Shown here piece after piece: positions 16,709 through 25,863 of a stretch of DNA of 50,492 bases. The notes under the pieces were generated by a model. It was not told the DNA's origin. It worked only from the letters and a program-made list of their open reading frames with translations, and searched no databases. Made by a program: the position numbers and the translations under genes. The DNA comes from Alphaproteobacteria bacterium. Its GTDB lineage: Bacteria; Pseudomonadota; Alphaproteobacteria; RF32; CAG-239. Every line of letters begins with the position of its first letter. The first letter of the stretch is position 1. The DNA lies in NCBI GenBank assembly GCA_020025875.1, contig JAHHRI010000006.1, positions 1 through 50,492 on the forward strand, written 5' to 3'.

Positions 16709-17362
16709 TCAAACTCCCAATATTTCCAAAACCCAAGACAATATCCATGACAGATACCACCGTAACGGATCAATGACCGACAGCCCAAAAGCGGCACCGA
16801 TCATCGGCAAAACCACAGCAACAATAATCAATGCCGCCAGTCCGTAGCTGTCGGAAGAAACATATTTTATCGCCCACGGGCGGCGGATCCAGCCAAAAAA
16901 CAATTTCGATCCGTCAAGCGGCGGAACCGGCAGCAGGTTAAAAAATGCCAGCACCAAATTGCTGATGCAAAAATGGATAAGAAACAAACGCAGCCACTCG
17001 TGCGAGCTGGACAAAAAGCCGAACAACACACCGCTCAGCAGTGCCAACAGCAGGTTGGCGGCAATGCCCGCTCCGGCAACAATCAACATATCTTGCGGAA
17101 ACTTTTTCAGTCGACTGAAATTGACCGGAACCGGCTTAGCCCAACCAAACAAAAAACCGGTGCCGCTCCATAGCAAAAACAGCGGCAAAAAGATTGAACC
17201 GAACGGATCAATATGATTGAGCGGGTTAAGAGACAGCCGCCCTGCCCGTTTGGCGCTGTCGTCACCGAGCAAATAGGCGGCATAGCCGTGCGCCACTTCG
17301 TGCAGCAAAATGGCCAAGATGACGGCACACAAGGTAACGGCAATGCCGAAATAGACTTCCAT
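16709..17362 (-). CDS. Site-2 protease family M50B membrane metalloprotease
   Basis: A 217-residue integral membrane protein with the zinc motif HEVAH (H21, E22, H25) in the first helix and a later NLLPVPPLDGSK, which supplies the third zinc ligand Asp. This is the compact Rv-type/YwhC-like branch without a PDZ domain, so it is distinct from RseP, also encoded here. The start at 17362 is supported by AAGGAAAT; a longer frame would overlap the upstream SPOR gene. Substrate unknown. It sits between the SPOR gene (2-base gap) and nagZ, an insertion into a block where scpA and scpB usually follow nagZ. Confidence 0.9.
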   Translation of the reverse strand: MEVYFGIAVTLCAVILAILLHEVAHGYAAYLLGDDSAKRAGRLSLNPLNHIDPFGSIFLPLFLLWSGTGFLFGWAKPVPVNFSRLKKFPQDMLIVAGAGIAANLLLALLSGVLFGFLSSSHEWLRLFLIHFCISNLVLAFFNLLPVPPLDGSKLFFGWIRRPWAIKYVSSDSYGLAALIIVAVVLPMIGAAFGLSVIDPLRWYLSWILSWVLEILGV

Positions 17363-17364
17363 CG

Positions 17365-18261
17365 TTATTTCCTTGCGGGAAAGCAGCTGCCGCCGGCAGC
17401 CTTTAATTTGCCGCACAGGGCAACGGCTTCGTCTTTGGTGGCAAAATTGCCGACTTTCAAACGATAATAGGTTCCCTTGGCACCAAGATCAACGCTGCTC
17501 ACTTCGTGCGGCAACCCTGCTAAAATCTTATGTTTTTTCACCATGGTGTTCCACGATTTTTCAACCGCTGTTTTGTTTGGTGAAGATATTAATTGAATTT
17601 GCCACGCACCTTTGGCAATCGCTTGTTTTTTTGCCGCCGTCGGCAATGTTTCTTTGACCTTGGGGGCAGACTGTTTGGCTTGTTTTATTTGCGGTTCGGG
17701 TGCTGCCGGCGTCTGAACTTTGTTTGCGGCGGGCGTTTGTTCATCTGCAGTTGCTTGAGGCGCTTCCGTATCAGGAGCTGCCGGTTTGCCCGAAGATGCC
17801 AAAGATTCCGCTTTGACGAGGTCGGCGGCAACGGCTTTTCTGGCGCTCACTTCTTCCACCAAAGCTTCCAAAGCGTCGGCATTGGGCTGTTCGGACGGCG
17901 GCAAAACATTTGCTTCTTCAGGGCTTTCCGACTTGCGTTCAATAATGTCGTAAACCGTCTTTTCCTGATTGGAAATATCCACACTGCCCGGTTCCACCGG
18001 CGGAATTTTCACTTCTTCCTGCGGGCGGCGGATCAGCGGAATATCTTCCGTTTCGTCACTTTGGTACTGTGGTGCCAGCACCACCCACCCGACAACGGCT
18101 GCCATTGCCAGACCGGCAAGCGCACCGATAAACAGGCTACGGGAATTGTTGATTTCGTTGCGCTTTTCCTCAAGATCGAAATTTGCCTGTTTTTGGCGAA
18201 ATTCGTTTAACACGTCTTCATCGCCCATTCGGAAATTGTCCGGAAAACCGTTTAGCATCAT
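17365..18261 (-). CDS. SPOR-domain cell-wall protein
   Basis: A 298-residue bitopic inner-membrane protein: a short cytoplasmic N-terminus, one membrane helix (about 41-62, GALAGLAMAAVVGWVVL), a long low-complexity periplasmic linker rich in Ala, Glu, Pro and Lys, and a C-terminal SPOR domain (about 220-298, WQIQLISSPNKTAVEKSW to the end). SPOR domains bind denuded peptidoglycan at division sites. The start at 18261 has an AGGAG ribosome site. First gene of the unit with the site-2 protease and nagZ. Confidence 0.88.
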   Translation of the reverse strand: MMLNGFPDNFRMGDEDVLNEFRQKQANFDLEEKRNEINNSRSLFIGALAGLAMAAVVGWVVLAPQYQSDETEDIPLIRRPQEEVKIPPVEPGSVDISNQEKTVYDIIERKSESPEEANVLPPSEQPNADALEALVEEVSARKAVAADLVKAESLASSGKPAAPDTEAPQATADEQTPAANKVQTPAAPEPQIKQAKQSAPKVKETLPTAAKKQAIAKGAWQIQLISSPNKTAVEKSWNTMVKKHKILAGLPHEVSSVDLGAKGTYYRLKVGNFATKDEAVALCGKLKAAGGSCFPARK

Positions 18262-18380
18262 CTTTTCTCCTCTTACTTCCCTCTTAAACATAGATTATGT
18301 ATTTAAGGTGTTTTTTTAGCTTTCAATCCTTTTAAAAGTAATATACATTATAAAAGATCAAATAGTAAAGGTATAAATTT

Positions 18381-19175
18381 ATGAAAATTGCCGCCTATAA
18401 CCTGAACTCGATTAATGCCAGAATCGAAAATCTGAGCGCATGGCTTGCCCGCTCTGCGCCCGACATTGTCCTTGTTCAGGAAATTAAAAGCGAATATAAC
18501 AGTTTTCCTTTCCTTGAGCTTCAAGCTGCCGGTTATGAGGCAAAAATGCTCGGACAGAAAAACTACAACGGGGTAGCCGTTTTAAGCCGATACCCTCTTT
18601 CCGTCATCCGCGAAGGACTGCCCGACTTTGAAGATGAAAACGCCCGCTATCTGGAAACGGAAATTTTGGCGGAAGGACAAAAATGGCGGCTGGCTTCGGT
18701 TTATCTGCCCAACGGCAACCCACCCTACAACAACAGCAGCGACCGTTCCAAATATCTCTACAAGTTAAGATGGATGGATGCTTTTCTTCGCCATGGGGAA
18801 ACTTTGCAAAAACTGGATTGTCCGGTCGTTCTCGGCGGTGACTTTAACGTGATTATGAGCGAAAAAGATGTTTATGATGCCGCGGCTTTTGTCAACAACG
18901 CCCTCTTTCTTCCAGAAGTGCGGCGCAAGCTGAGAACCTTATGTCACAACGGTTTTTACGATGCTTTCCGCACCCTGAACCCAACAGATTCGGGATACAC
19001 CTTTTGGGATTATGCCGGCAACGCGCTGGCGGCAGATTTCGGTATGCGGATAGACTATCTGTTTTTGAACGCGCCGGCAGCAGACCGACTGCTTTCCTGC
19101 GTTGTTGACAAAAGTCCCCGACAAGCCAACAAGCCTTCGGACCATACGCCGCTTATTGCCGAGTTTCGCCCATGA
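18381..19175 (+). CDS. xth: Exodeoxyribonuclease III / AP endonuclease
   Basis: A 264-residue DNA-repair nuclease of the exonuclease-endonuclease-phosphatase fold. Motifs are IAAYNLNSINAR, the metal-binding VQEIKS, NGVAVLSR, GGDFNV, IDYLFLN and the catalytic SDHTPLIAEF. It cleaves at abasic sites and trims 3' ends. Length is normal. Its stop overlaps the rnr start by four bases (ATGA), showing translational coupling. Confidence 0.94.
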   Translation: MKIAAYNLNSINARIENLSAWLARSAPDIVLVQEIKSEYNSFPFLELQAAGYEAKMLGQKNYNGVAVLSRYPLSVIREGLPDFEDENARYLETEILAEGQKWRLASVYLPNGNPPYNNSSDRSKYLYKLRWMDAFLRHGETLQKLDCPVVLGGDFNVIMSEKDVYDAAAFVNNALFLPEVRRKLRTLCHNGFYDAFRTLNPTDSGYTFWDYAGNALAADFGMRIDYLFLNAPAADRLLSCVVDKSPRQANKPSDHTPLIAEFRP

Positions 19176-21211
19176 ACAAACATAATCACAAGGCGGACGC
19201 TCTTTACATATCGTTCAAAATAACCGCCGCCGACCAAGACGGCGAACTGTTTGCCACGGCTCTTAACGGGGAATATAAAAACCAAAACTTTCCGCTTAAA
19301 AACACACGACGGCTGTCTGCCCTGACAATCGGCGACGAATTTTTGGGAAAATGGCACAAGACAACGGCAGGCCTTTGCGTTAAACCGCTTGCCCGCATTG
19401 CCGGAAAACACGAAACGGCAAGCGAAAACCTATTTGGAATTGTCAAACGGCAAAACCACATTTGTTGGGTGACGCCGATTGAAAAAGGCGCCAAACCGAT
19501 ACGGCTCGGCGACAACAAAAGCCTGAAAAATGACGACTTTGCCGAATTTTCCGTAACCGGCAACGGGGCCGCCCGACAAGCTTCCTTAGTGAGAAATCTC
19601 GGCCCGTTTAACATGGAAAAGCTAAACGAGGTGCTGATAACGCAAAAGTATAAACTGCCGAATGCGTTTGCGCGGGAAGTGATTAACGAATGCCAAAAAT
19701 TTCCCGATTTTGCAGATTCTAAACGCCTTAACCTCTGCGACTTGCCGTTTGTGACCATTGACGGAGACGACTCCAAAGATTTTGACGATGCGGTCTATGC
19801 CTGCCGCACGGACAGCGGTTTCGGACTGATTGTTGCCATCGCCGACGTATCCTTTTACGTTCGCTCAGGGAGTGCTCTCGATCGCGAAGCCTCGCGCCGA
19901 GGCAATTCCGTCTATTTGCCGCAAACGGTCATTCCGATGTTGCCGGAAGTGCTTTGCAACGATCTTTGCTCTCTTAATCCGCAAGTTCGCCGTCCGGCGC
20001 TTGCCTGTTTTATGCAAATTGACCATGCCGGAAACTTGCTTGATTGGGATTTTCGGCGGGTTGTTATCAAGTCTGCCGCGCGTTTAACTTACAAAGAAAC
20101 GGCGGCGGCGCTAAACGGCGAGTTTAACACCCGAACCAAAAAGATCTTCAAAACGGCAATTACTCCGCTTTATGAGGCTTATCTAGCTTTGGAACAGGCG
20201 CGCAAAAACCGCGGTGCGCTGGAGTTGGAAACAACCGAAGTAAAAATCCGTCTTGATAAAAACGGCGATGTGGCGGCGGTTGAAAAGCAAGAAAGCCTTG
20301 TCAGTCATAAAATGATTGAAGAATTTATGATTGCCGCCAATGTTGCCGCCGCCCGTCGGTTGCAGTTGTCCACACAGCCGACCATGTATCGGGTTCACGA
20401 CCGCCCGCCGGAAGAAAAACTAAAAGAAATCAAACCGCTGTTGGACAGTCTTAAACTAAAACTTCCAAACGCGCCGGCTTTGAAACCCGAACATCTTAAC
20501 CGGCTTATTCGTTTGTGCCGGCAAAAAAATCATGGCGGCGGTATTGATGATCTGGTATTGCGTTTGCAATGTCAGGCACAATATTCTCCGCAAAATATCG
20601 GGCATTTCGGTTTGGGGCTGAAAGAATATGTACACTTCACTTCGCCCATACGCCGCTATGCCGATCTGCTGATTCATCGTGCATTGATCAATGCTTGCGG
20701 GTTGTCCGCCACACAAGAAGAATTGCCCTCCAAACGTGCCTTTGCCGAAACAGCAGAACACCTTTGTTCCAGCGAACGCACGGCGGCAACAGCGGAAAGA
20801 GACTTGACCGCGCGCTATCTTTCGCTTTACCTCAAACCGTTGACGGGAACCGAATTTGAAGTTAAAATCAGCGGATTGACCAATGCCGGTATTTTTGTCA
20901 GAATTGAAAATCTCGGTGCCGAAGGGCTGATCCCCATGCGTTCGCTGCCCAAAGATTATTATGTGTTGCTTGATGCCGGTAGCTGTCTTAAAGGAACGGC
21001 TAACAAACTAAAGTTTCGTTTCGGACAAACGCTTTCTGCCGTTTTGTGTGAAGCGGCACCGGAAAGCGGCGGGCTGATTTTTCGTTATGTGGGCAAAGAT
21101 GACGACCAAGAAGAAGATCGTGCCGACAGAAAAAAAACGCAGAAAAACAAAAAAAAGAAATCGCCCCCCAAAAAAACAAAAACAAAAAAGTATCTGAATA
21201 AGAAAGTCTAA
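19172..21211 (+). CDS. rnr: Ribonuclease R
   Basis: A 679-residue 3'-5' exoribonuclease that degrades structured RNA. The N-terminal cold-shock-like region is at about 1-190. The RNB catalytic domain begins near FVTIDGDDSKDFDDAVY, which holds the clustered catalytic aspartates, and continues with the conserved YVHFTSPIRRYADLLIHR. An S1 RNA-binding domain is at about 555-640 and a strongly basic Lys tail at the end. It is shorter than the usual 730-800 residues, mostly at the N-terminus, and lacks the usual long N-terminal helix-turn-helix. Confidence 0.93.
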   Translation: MNKHNHKADALYISFKITAADQDGELFATALNGEYKNQNFPLKNTRRLSALTIGDEFLGKWHKTTAGLCVKPLARIAGKHETASENLFGIVKRQNHICWVTPIEKGAKPIRLGDNKSLKNDDFAEFSVTGNGAARQASLVRNLGPFNMEKLNEVLITQKYKLPNAFAREVINECQKFPDFADSKRLNLCDLPFVTIDGDDSKDFDDAVYACRTDSGFGLIVAIADVSFYVRSGSALDREASRRGNSVYLPQTVIPMLPEVLCNDLCSLNPQVRRPALACFMQIDHAGNLLDWDFRRVVIKSAARLTYKETAAALNGEFNTRTKKIFKTAITPLYEAYLALEQARKNRGALELETTEVKIRLDKNGDVAAVEKQESLVSHKMIEEFMIAANVAAARRLQLSTQPTMYRVHDRPPEEKLKEIKPLLDSLKLKLPNAPALKPEHLNRLIRLCRQKNHGGGIDDLVLRLQCQAQYSPQNIGHFGLGLKEYVHFTSPIRRYADLLIHRALINACGLSATQEELPSKRAFAETAEHLCSSERTAATAERDLTARYLSLYLKPLTGTEFEVKISGLTNAGIFVRIENLGAEGLIPMRSLPKDYYVLLDAGSCLKGTANKLKFRFGQTLSAVLCEAAPESGGLIFRYVGKDDDQEEDRADRKKTQKNKKKKSPPKKTKTKKYLNKKV

Positions 21212-22303
21212 ATGTCCATGCCCAAACTTTTTCTGTTGTTGCTTGCCTTACTTGCTCCCCTCGCCGTCCGTGCCGACGAGCTTTCTTTGGTGACGACATT
21301 TTACACCACCATCAGCGAAAAACACGCAGAACCGGTATCGGCAGAATATCTGACCGTCAACGGCTTACAAGGATTGTCGGCAATAGACGACAATCTGCTC
21401 TTTGCCGACGGCAAGGAAATGGTTTATCTCTATTACAAAAGGCAGCAGGCCGATCTGTGGCACAAACCGAAAAACCCCGATGACATCAACGCTTGGGCAA
21501 AAATGACGTTGGAAGTTATGGCGGCTGCCGTCAAATATTCGCCAAAAGCCGCCGAGCGGGATTTTGAACTGATCGAAAAGGTGATGGCAACGGCGGCAGA
21601 AAGCCTCGATGACAATTCTCACTATTATTCGGAACTAAATGATACCGATCATGAAAAGCCCAAAACGCTAAAGCTCTTTGCCCGAAGAATGATCGACAAT
21701 ATTTTATATATCAGAATCGGCAGTTTTAACGACAAAACCAAACAAAACGTGCTTACCGCCCTCAATGAGCACACCGCGGCCAAAGGGATAATCCTTGACC
21801 TCAGGGGCAATCGCGGAGGTCTATTGACGGCAGCCATTGATGTTGCCGGCATTTTTATCGACGGCGGTATCATTGCTTCCGTCAAAGGCAGGGATAGTTC
21901 TGCGGTTAAATATTATAACGCCGACGAGGACAGCGGTTTCAACCTGCCTGTCGTTATCCTCATTGACGGCAATACCGCCTCTTCCGCCGAAGTGGTTGCC
22001 GCCGCACTCAACGAGCAAATCCAAGCCCGATTGGTCGGCACCAACAGCTTTGGCAAAGGCAGCATTCAGGAAATGTATAGTTTTGAAAACGGCGGCAAAC
22101 TGGCATTGACGACAGCGCATTTTTACACCCCTTCCGGACAAAAGATAGATAAAATCGGTCTGATCCCCGATTATTGCACTTTTAATGCCGATGACAACGC
22201 CCCGATTGACCGTGCATCGGCTTTTACGAACCTGCGCTGTGAGCGGGAAAGCAGAGAGCGAAAAGAAGCAGACATTGCTCTGGCTGTTTCTGTCTTAAAA
22301 TAA
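21212..22303 (+). CDS. S41 C-terminal processing protease lacking a PDZ domain
   Basis: A 363-residue exported protease. The signal peptide ends at about VRA/DE (residue 21). The S41 core shows IGSFND, GIILDLRGNRGGLL (about 192-205), the serine region DGNTASSAEVV with S258, and the lysine K282 in FGKGSIQ, the Ser-Lys dyad of the family. Typical CtpA proteins have a PDZ domain of about 80 residues between the LDxxSxY segment and the core; here only about 20 residues separate them (SLDDNSHYYS to LYIRIGSF). It begins one base after the rnr stop, so it is in the xth-rnr unit. An ATG at 21218 is an alternative start. Confidence 0.9.
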   Translation: MSMPKLFLLLLALLAPLAVRADELSLVTTFYTTISEKHAEPVSAEYLTVNGLQGLSAIDDNLLFADGKEMVYLYYKRQQADLWHKPKNPDDINAWAKMTLEVMAAAVKYSPKAAERDFELIEKVMATAAESLDDNSHYYSELNDTDHEKPKTLKLFARRMIDNILYIRIGSFNDKTKQNVLTALNEHTAAKGIILDLRGNRGGLLTAAIDVAGIFIDGGIIASVKGRDSSAVKYYNADEDSGFNLPVVILIDGNTASSAEVVAAALNEQIQARLVGTNSFGKGSIQEMYSFENGGKLALTTAHFYTPSGQKIDKIGLIPDYCTFNADDNAPIDRASAFTNLRCERESRERKEADIALAVSVLK

Positions 22304-22310
22304 ACATCTG

Positions 22311-22343
22311 CCTGCGGCATAATGACTGCCGCAAATTTTTTTG
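22311..22343 (+). terminator. Rho-independent terminator of xth-rnr-S41 unit
   Basis: TGCGGCA (22313-22319) pairs with TGCCGCA (22327-22333) and is followed by AATTTTTTT. Confidence 0.8.
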
Positions 22344-22531
22344 CCACCGGAAAACGGCATAATAAAGCTTTGAACAACTTTTTAAAGATACGACCAAAAA
22401 GTTGTATTTTTTTATAAAAATACTCAAAAGATGATTTTTGTGATTGACTGAATAAAATATGATTGTATGATGAATTTTGCAACTTTGGGGCTAATGTTTT
22501 TTAAAAAACTATTATTAAAGGAAAACATTTT

Positions 22532-23410
22532 ATGATCAACCGCAAAGATTTACAAAATATAGAAAGCCTATTCATACTTTCCATTCTCGACGAATATCGC
22601 AGCAAACGCAAAGCGGCGGAAGCTATCGGCGCTTCGGTAGACACACTGAACAAATATATTAACAATTTGGAAGAAGAGCTCAGGCTAAAACTTGTCATCA
22701 GTTCCGGACACGGCTGCAAGCTAACGCCCAAAGGTATCAAAATTACCAAAACGGCTTCTCAAATTGAAGGTATTTTGCGGCAGATCTATGCCGAAAACGC
22801 TCAAAACAGACAAAAAAACCCTCCGGTCAAAATTGGTATGGATATTGGTATCAGCAACAATTTGATGTTTTATGATATGGACGCTTTTTTGTCCCGATTT
22901 CCCGACATACAAATACAAAGCATGATCTTTCAAGACCATTTTCAGCTGCATTACAACAACTTGGATATTGGTATTTCCTACCATGAGCCGAATGAAAACG
23001 ATGTGGCGATTCTGGCGGTCAAAAATATCGAATGCAGGCTGTTTGCCTCACTTGCCTATTTGAAAAAATATGGTTATCCGCAAAACATCAAAGATATTGT
23101 CAAAAACCACCGAATTGTCGGCAAACCGGACAATCTGCATTATGACAAGCATTATCGGGAAATTTTTAAAAACTCGGAAAACATCCGTTATATTTCCAAC
23201 TCCAGCGGCTCTCTTATCGATGCCGTACGCAACAATGCCGGCATTTGCGTTCTACCGCTGCGCTTTGCCGAAGAAGGGCTGGTTTGTCTTGACCATTTGG
23301 ACTGGAACAGCCATATAAGCCTCTATCTTTTCAGCCGCAAATGCGCTAAAGATCTGCCCCAAGTGCGTGCCGTGATCAACTATTTCAAAGAAATATTCAA
23401 AAAAATATAA
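22532..23410 (+). CDS. LysR-family transcriptional regulator
   Basis: A 292-residue regulator. The winged helix-turn-helix is at residues 5-65 (SKRKAAEAIGASVDTLNKYINNLEEELRL is the recognition region). A LysR substrate-binding domain follows (about 90-290), starting PPVKIGMDIGISNNL. Its effector and targets are unknown; it stands alone, flanked by a terminator on one side and a convergent gene on the other, so no target can be guessed from context. A clear ribosome site AAAGGAAAA precedes the ATG. Confidence 0.85.
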   Translation: MINRKDLQNIESLFILSILDEYRSKRKAAEAIGASVDTLNKYINNLEEELRLKLVISSGHGCKLTPKGIKITKTASQIEGILRQIYAENAQNRQKNPPVKIGMDIGISNNLMFYDMDAFLSRFPDIQIQSMIFQDHFQLHYNNLDIGISYHEPNENDVAILAVKNIECRLFASLAYLKKYGYPQNIKDIVKNHRIVGKPDNLHYDKHYREIFKNSENIRYISNSSGSLIDAVRNNAGICVLPLRFAEEGLVCLDHLDWNSHISLYLFSRKCAKDLPQVRAVINYFKEIFKKI

Positions 23411-23563
23411 CCCCGATCAAACCACGGCTGCCGGCAACGGGGGCTTATTGTTTGAGGCTCTCAACGGCGACATGGGCATCTGTCCGGCAATCGGTGCGGC
23501 AATGTGTCTTTGTTGTTTAAAAAAACGCGGGGCGGAACAGCCAATGTTTTTTTAAAATAGATT

Positions 23564-25036
23564 TTATCGACAGCGGCGCGTTTTTTGCGGCGAAACGACA
23601 CGAAAAGTCAGCGTTTGTTTTCCTTCCTTCGGAATTGTCACTTTCCAAACATAGCTATCGGCATCTTTGAACGAGCCTTTCAGACTTTCGTTTTCCACTT
23701 TTGCCTCACTGTCAAGATTTTGTTCAAACACCACTTCCTGAGTATGAGTATCGGCGTTGTGGAATGTCACTTCGGCATCATAGGCATAATCCGTATTTAC
23801 CGTGACACAAGATGTATCATCCTCTGCCCTGTTTTCCGAAAGTTTGCTGATTTTTACAATTTTGCCGCTGACGAACAAATTGAAACTGCTGCCCAATTTC
23901 AAACGCGCTTCTTCGCCCTTGGCAAGATGGGTAAGCGAATTTTCGCCAATAAACTGCATATTGCCGTCCTTGTCGTTTTCATAAAAGCGTATCATTCCCG
24001 AGGGCAACGGCAAGCCGAGACGAGAGGCTTCCGTATTTTGCAGAACATAAATCATATCCGGATGGATCTGTTTGAACTCGGCAACGGCATGGTTGTTAAA
24101 ATAAAGCGGCGAAAGTAGGCGCGCTTCTTTTCGGTAAGCAACGTCTTGTTTTTCAAGCAGGCTGATTTGCTTGGTCTGTTTATCTTTAATATCTGTTTTG
24201 CGGGGCAGATTATACAGATGATAGTTGCCAAAACTTTCCGATACCGCCGCGCTTTCGTCGGCTTCATAAGCGCCCGCGGCGCGGTTGCTTTTGGCCAGCA
24301 GCATCATCGGGCGTCCGACGGGGGCGTTGGCAACCAGATTGACATCGCCGGCAATCAGCTGCACTGCCGCCTCCTTATAATCGGCACCGGACTCGTTGTT
24401 GATTGTTACCCAACCTTGCAGATGGAGTTTGTCGGCAGAAACGATTTTAGCCACATAATCTGTCTTCCAACCAATGCCGGCTGTCAGGTAAGCCAGAGAA
24501 ATATTTTTTACGGCGGTTTCGCCGCTGTCAATTTTGGCAATCAGCGTTGGTTCGCTGCGTAGATTTTCAGGCAATTTTTCAAACACCAGCCGCCCTGGAA
24601 AATGGGCTTCTATACCATAGCTGAACTTGAGCAGCGGTTGACCGTAAGCTGCACTGACAATTTCCGCGCTGTCAAAAATATTTTCTCCGTTTTGGGGGTT
24701 GACGGTCACTGTTTTTACTTTTTTGCCGACGGATTTGTCGACAAGATTGTTTGCCGTCAGGAGATCGTAGTCATAATTTTGCTCCAGCACTTTAATCCCC
24801 GATGCAAAAAGCAGTACAGTTTCCGGTTTGATTTGAGAAGCAACGCCGCTGAAAGCAATGTCATTAACCCCTTGTTGCAAGCCGACTGCCCGCTGCTCTT
24901 TGACAAGAGCCAAGCCGTTGTTGTAGATGCTTATTTGAAGTTTTGTGTTTTTATCTTCTCCGACGACGTTTTCTGCCGCCCGTACTGATGAATACAGGCT
25001 AATACAGCTCATAAACAGCCAAGTTGCCAAACGCAT
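23564..25036 (-). CDS. Exported DUF4139-type protein
   Basis: A 490-residue exported protein with a signal peptide (MRLATWLFMSCISLYSSVRA). The mature part begins with ISIYNNGLALVKEQRAV, typical of the DUF4139 family, and later has LAYLTAGIGWKTDYVA and a C-terminal beta-sandwich ending in KVTIPKEGKQTLTFRV. The family is widespread in Gram-negative bacteria, and its function is not established. The start at 25036 follows an excellent AAGGAGGAAGG ribosome site; a longer frame upstream runs through the terminator of the next gene and is not used. Confidence 0.85.
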   Translation of the reverse strand: MRLATWLFMSCISLYSSVRAAENVVGEDKNTKLQISIYNNGLALVKEQRAVGLQQGVNDIAFSGVASQIKPETVLLFASGIKVLEQNYDYDLLTANNLVDKSVGKKVKTVTVNPQNGENIFDSAEIVSAAYGQPLLKFSYGIEAHFPGRLVFEKLPENLRSEPTLIAKIDSGETAVKNISLAYLTAGIGWKTDYVAKIVSADKLHLQGWVTINNESGADYKEAAVQLIAGDVNLVANAPVGRPMMLLAKSNRAAGAYEADESAAVSESFGNYHLYNLPRKTDIKDKQTKQISLLEKQDVAYRKEARLLSPLYFNNHAVAEFKQIHPDMIYVLQNTEASRLGLPLPSGMIRFYENDKDGNMQFIGENSLTHLAKGEEARLKLGSSFNLFVSGKIVKISKLSENRAEDDTSCVTVNTDYAYDAEVTFHNADTHTQEVVFEQNLDSEAKVENESLKGSFKDADSYVWKVTIPKEGKQTLTFRVVSPQKTRRCR

Positions 25037-25123
25037 ATGCCTTCCTCCTTTTAAAAAAGGTCTATGATGATAACCTAAGTCATTTTTTGCAAATATACAA
25101 GCAAGGATCCGTCTTTGCCGCAT

Positions 25124-25161
25124 AAAATTGTTCCCGAAACCGATGGCGGCTTCGGGAACAA
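25124..25161 (-). terminator. Rho-independent terminator
   Basis: TTGTTCCCGAA and TTCGGGAACAA form an 11-base-pair stem; on the minus strand it is followed by TTTTATG. It ends the gene at 25171. Confidence 0.8.
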
Positions 25162-25170
25162 TAAAAAACA

Positions 25171-25671
25171 TCAGCGTAGACAATAGGCACGGAGAGCGTT
25201 TTTCCAGCAGCTGATGGCAGTGGCGGGAAGTTTTCCTTGCTTCTGCCAAACACCGTTTACCAGAGAAACTTTTTGAACATAAGTTTGCGTGCCGATTTGC
25301 AGTGTAAAACGACGTTCTGTCAGTTGATCACAGACAATCCCGTCGGTGAGATAAGTTCGTCGCGATTCGTAGTAATCACCATTGGGCAAATACCTCTGCA
25401 TAAAGAAACTACGTTCAAATTTGCCGCGGCTTACGAGATCTTCCGTTTCTTCGCAAGAACCGACAAAGGTTTTCTCCAGCAGAATAAATTTTCCTTGGAT
25501 TGTGTAGTAGGCTTTGGCTCCGGGGGCAAGAAAAGTCTGATACATCAGAATGTTTCCTAGCTGTGGATGGCATACTTCGACATACTTGTAATTTCGTGCC
25601 AAATCATTGACAACATAAGTTCCGTTTTTCATATTGAATGACAACGGCTTACGAAAAGAAAATAATTTCAT
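25171..25671 (-). CDS. Hypothetical protein
   Basis: A protein of 166 residues, or 153 if the start is the internal ATG at 25632 (MKNGTYVV). Neither start has a clear ribosome site. No signal peptide or membrane helix is visible. The sequence is beta-rich with five cysteines (VCHP, GSCEE, IVCDQ, ISCWK, AYCLR) and a repeated strand-turn pattern. Family not recognised. A terminator follows at once, so it is a single-gene unit. Confidence 0.65.
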   Translation of the reverse strand: MKLFSFRKPLSFNMKNGTYVVNDLARNYKYVEVCHPQLGNILMYQTFLAPGAKAYYTIQGKFILLEKTFVGSCEETEDLVSRGKFERSFFMQRYLPNGDYYESRRTYLTDGIVCDQLTERRFTLQIGTQTYVQKVSLVNGVWQKQGKLPATAISCWKNALRAYCLR

Positions 25672-25814
25672 AATATTGAGTATATATTGAATAATTTTGT
25701 ATATTTTTTCAGTATAATATCTTTTTTAAGATATGCAACAGCAAAATCCGCCTCCCCATGGAAAATGTTTGTCGGCGGCAGCCGCTTTTTTGCCCTTTGA
25801 GAGCATTTCGGGCA

Positions 25815-25849
25815 CAAAAAAAGAGAGGCTGCGGTTGCAGTCTCTCTTT
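25815..25849 (-). terminator. Rho-independent terminator
   Basis: AAAGAGAGGCTGC pairs with GCAGTCTCTCTTT around a GGTT loop. On the minus strand it is followed by a run of T. It lies 14 bases after the M16-type gene stop. Confidence 0.85.
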
Positions 25850-25863
25850 GAAAGAAAAGTTCG

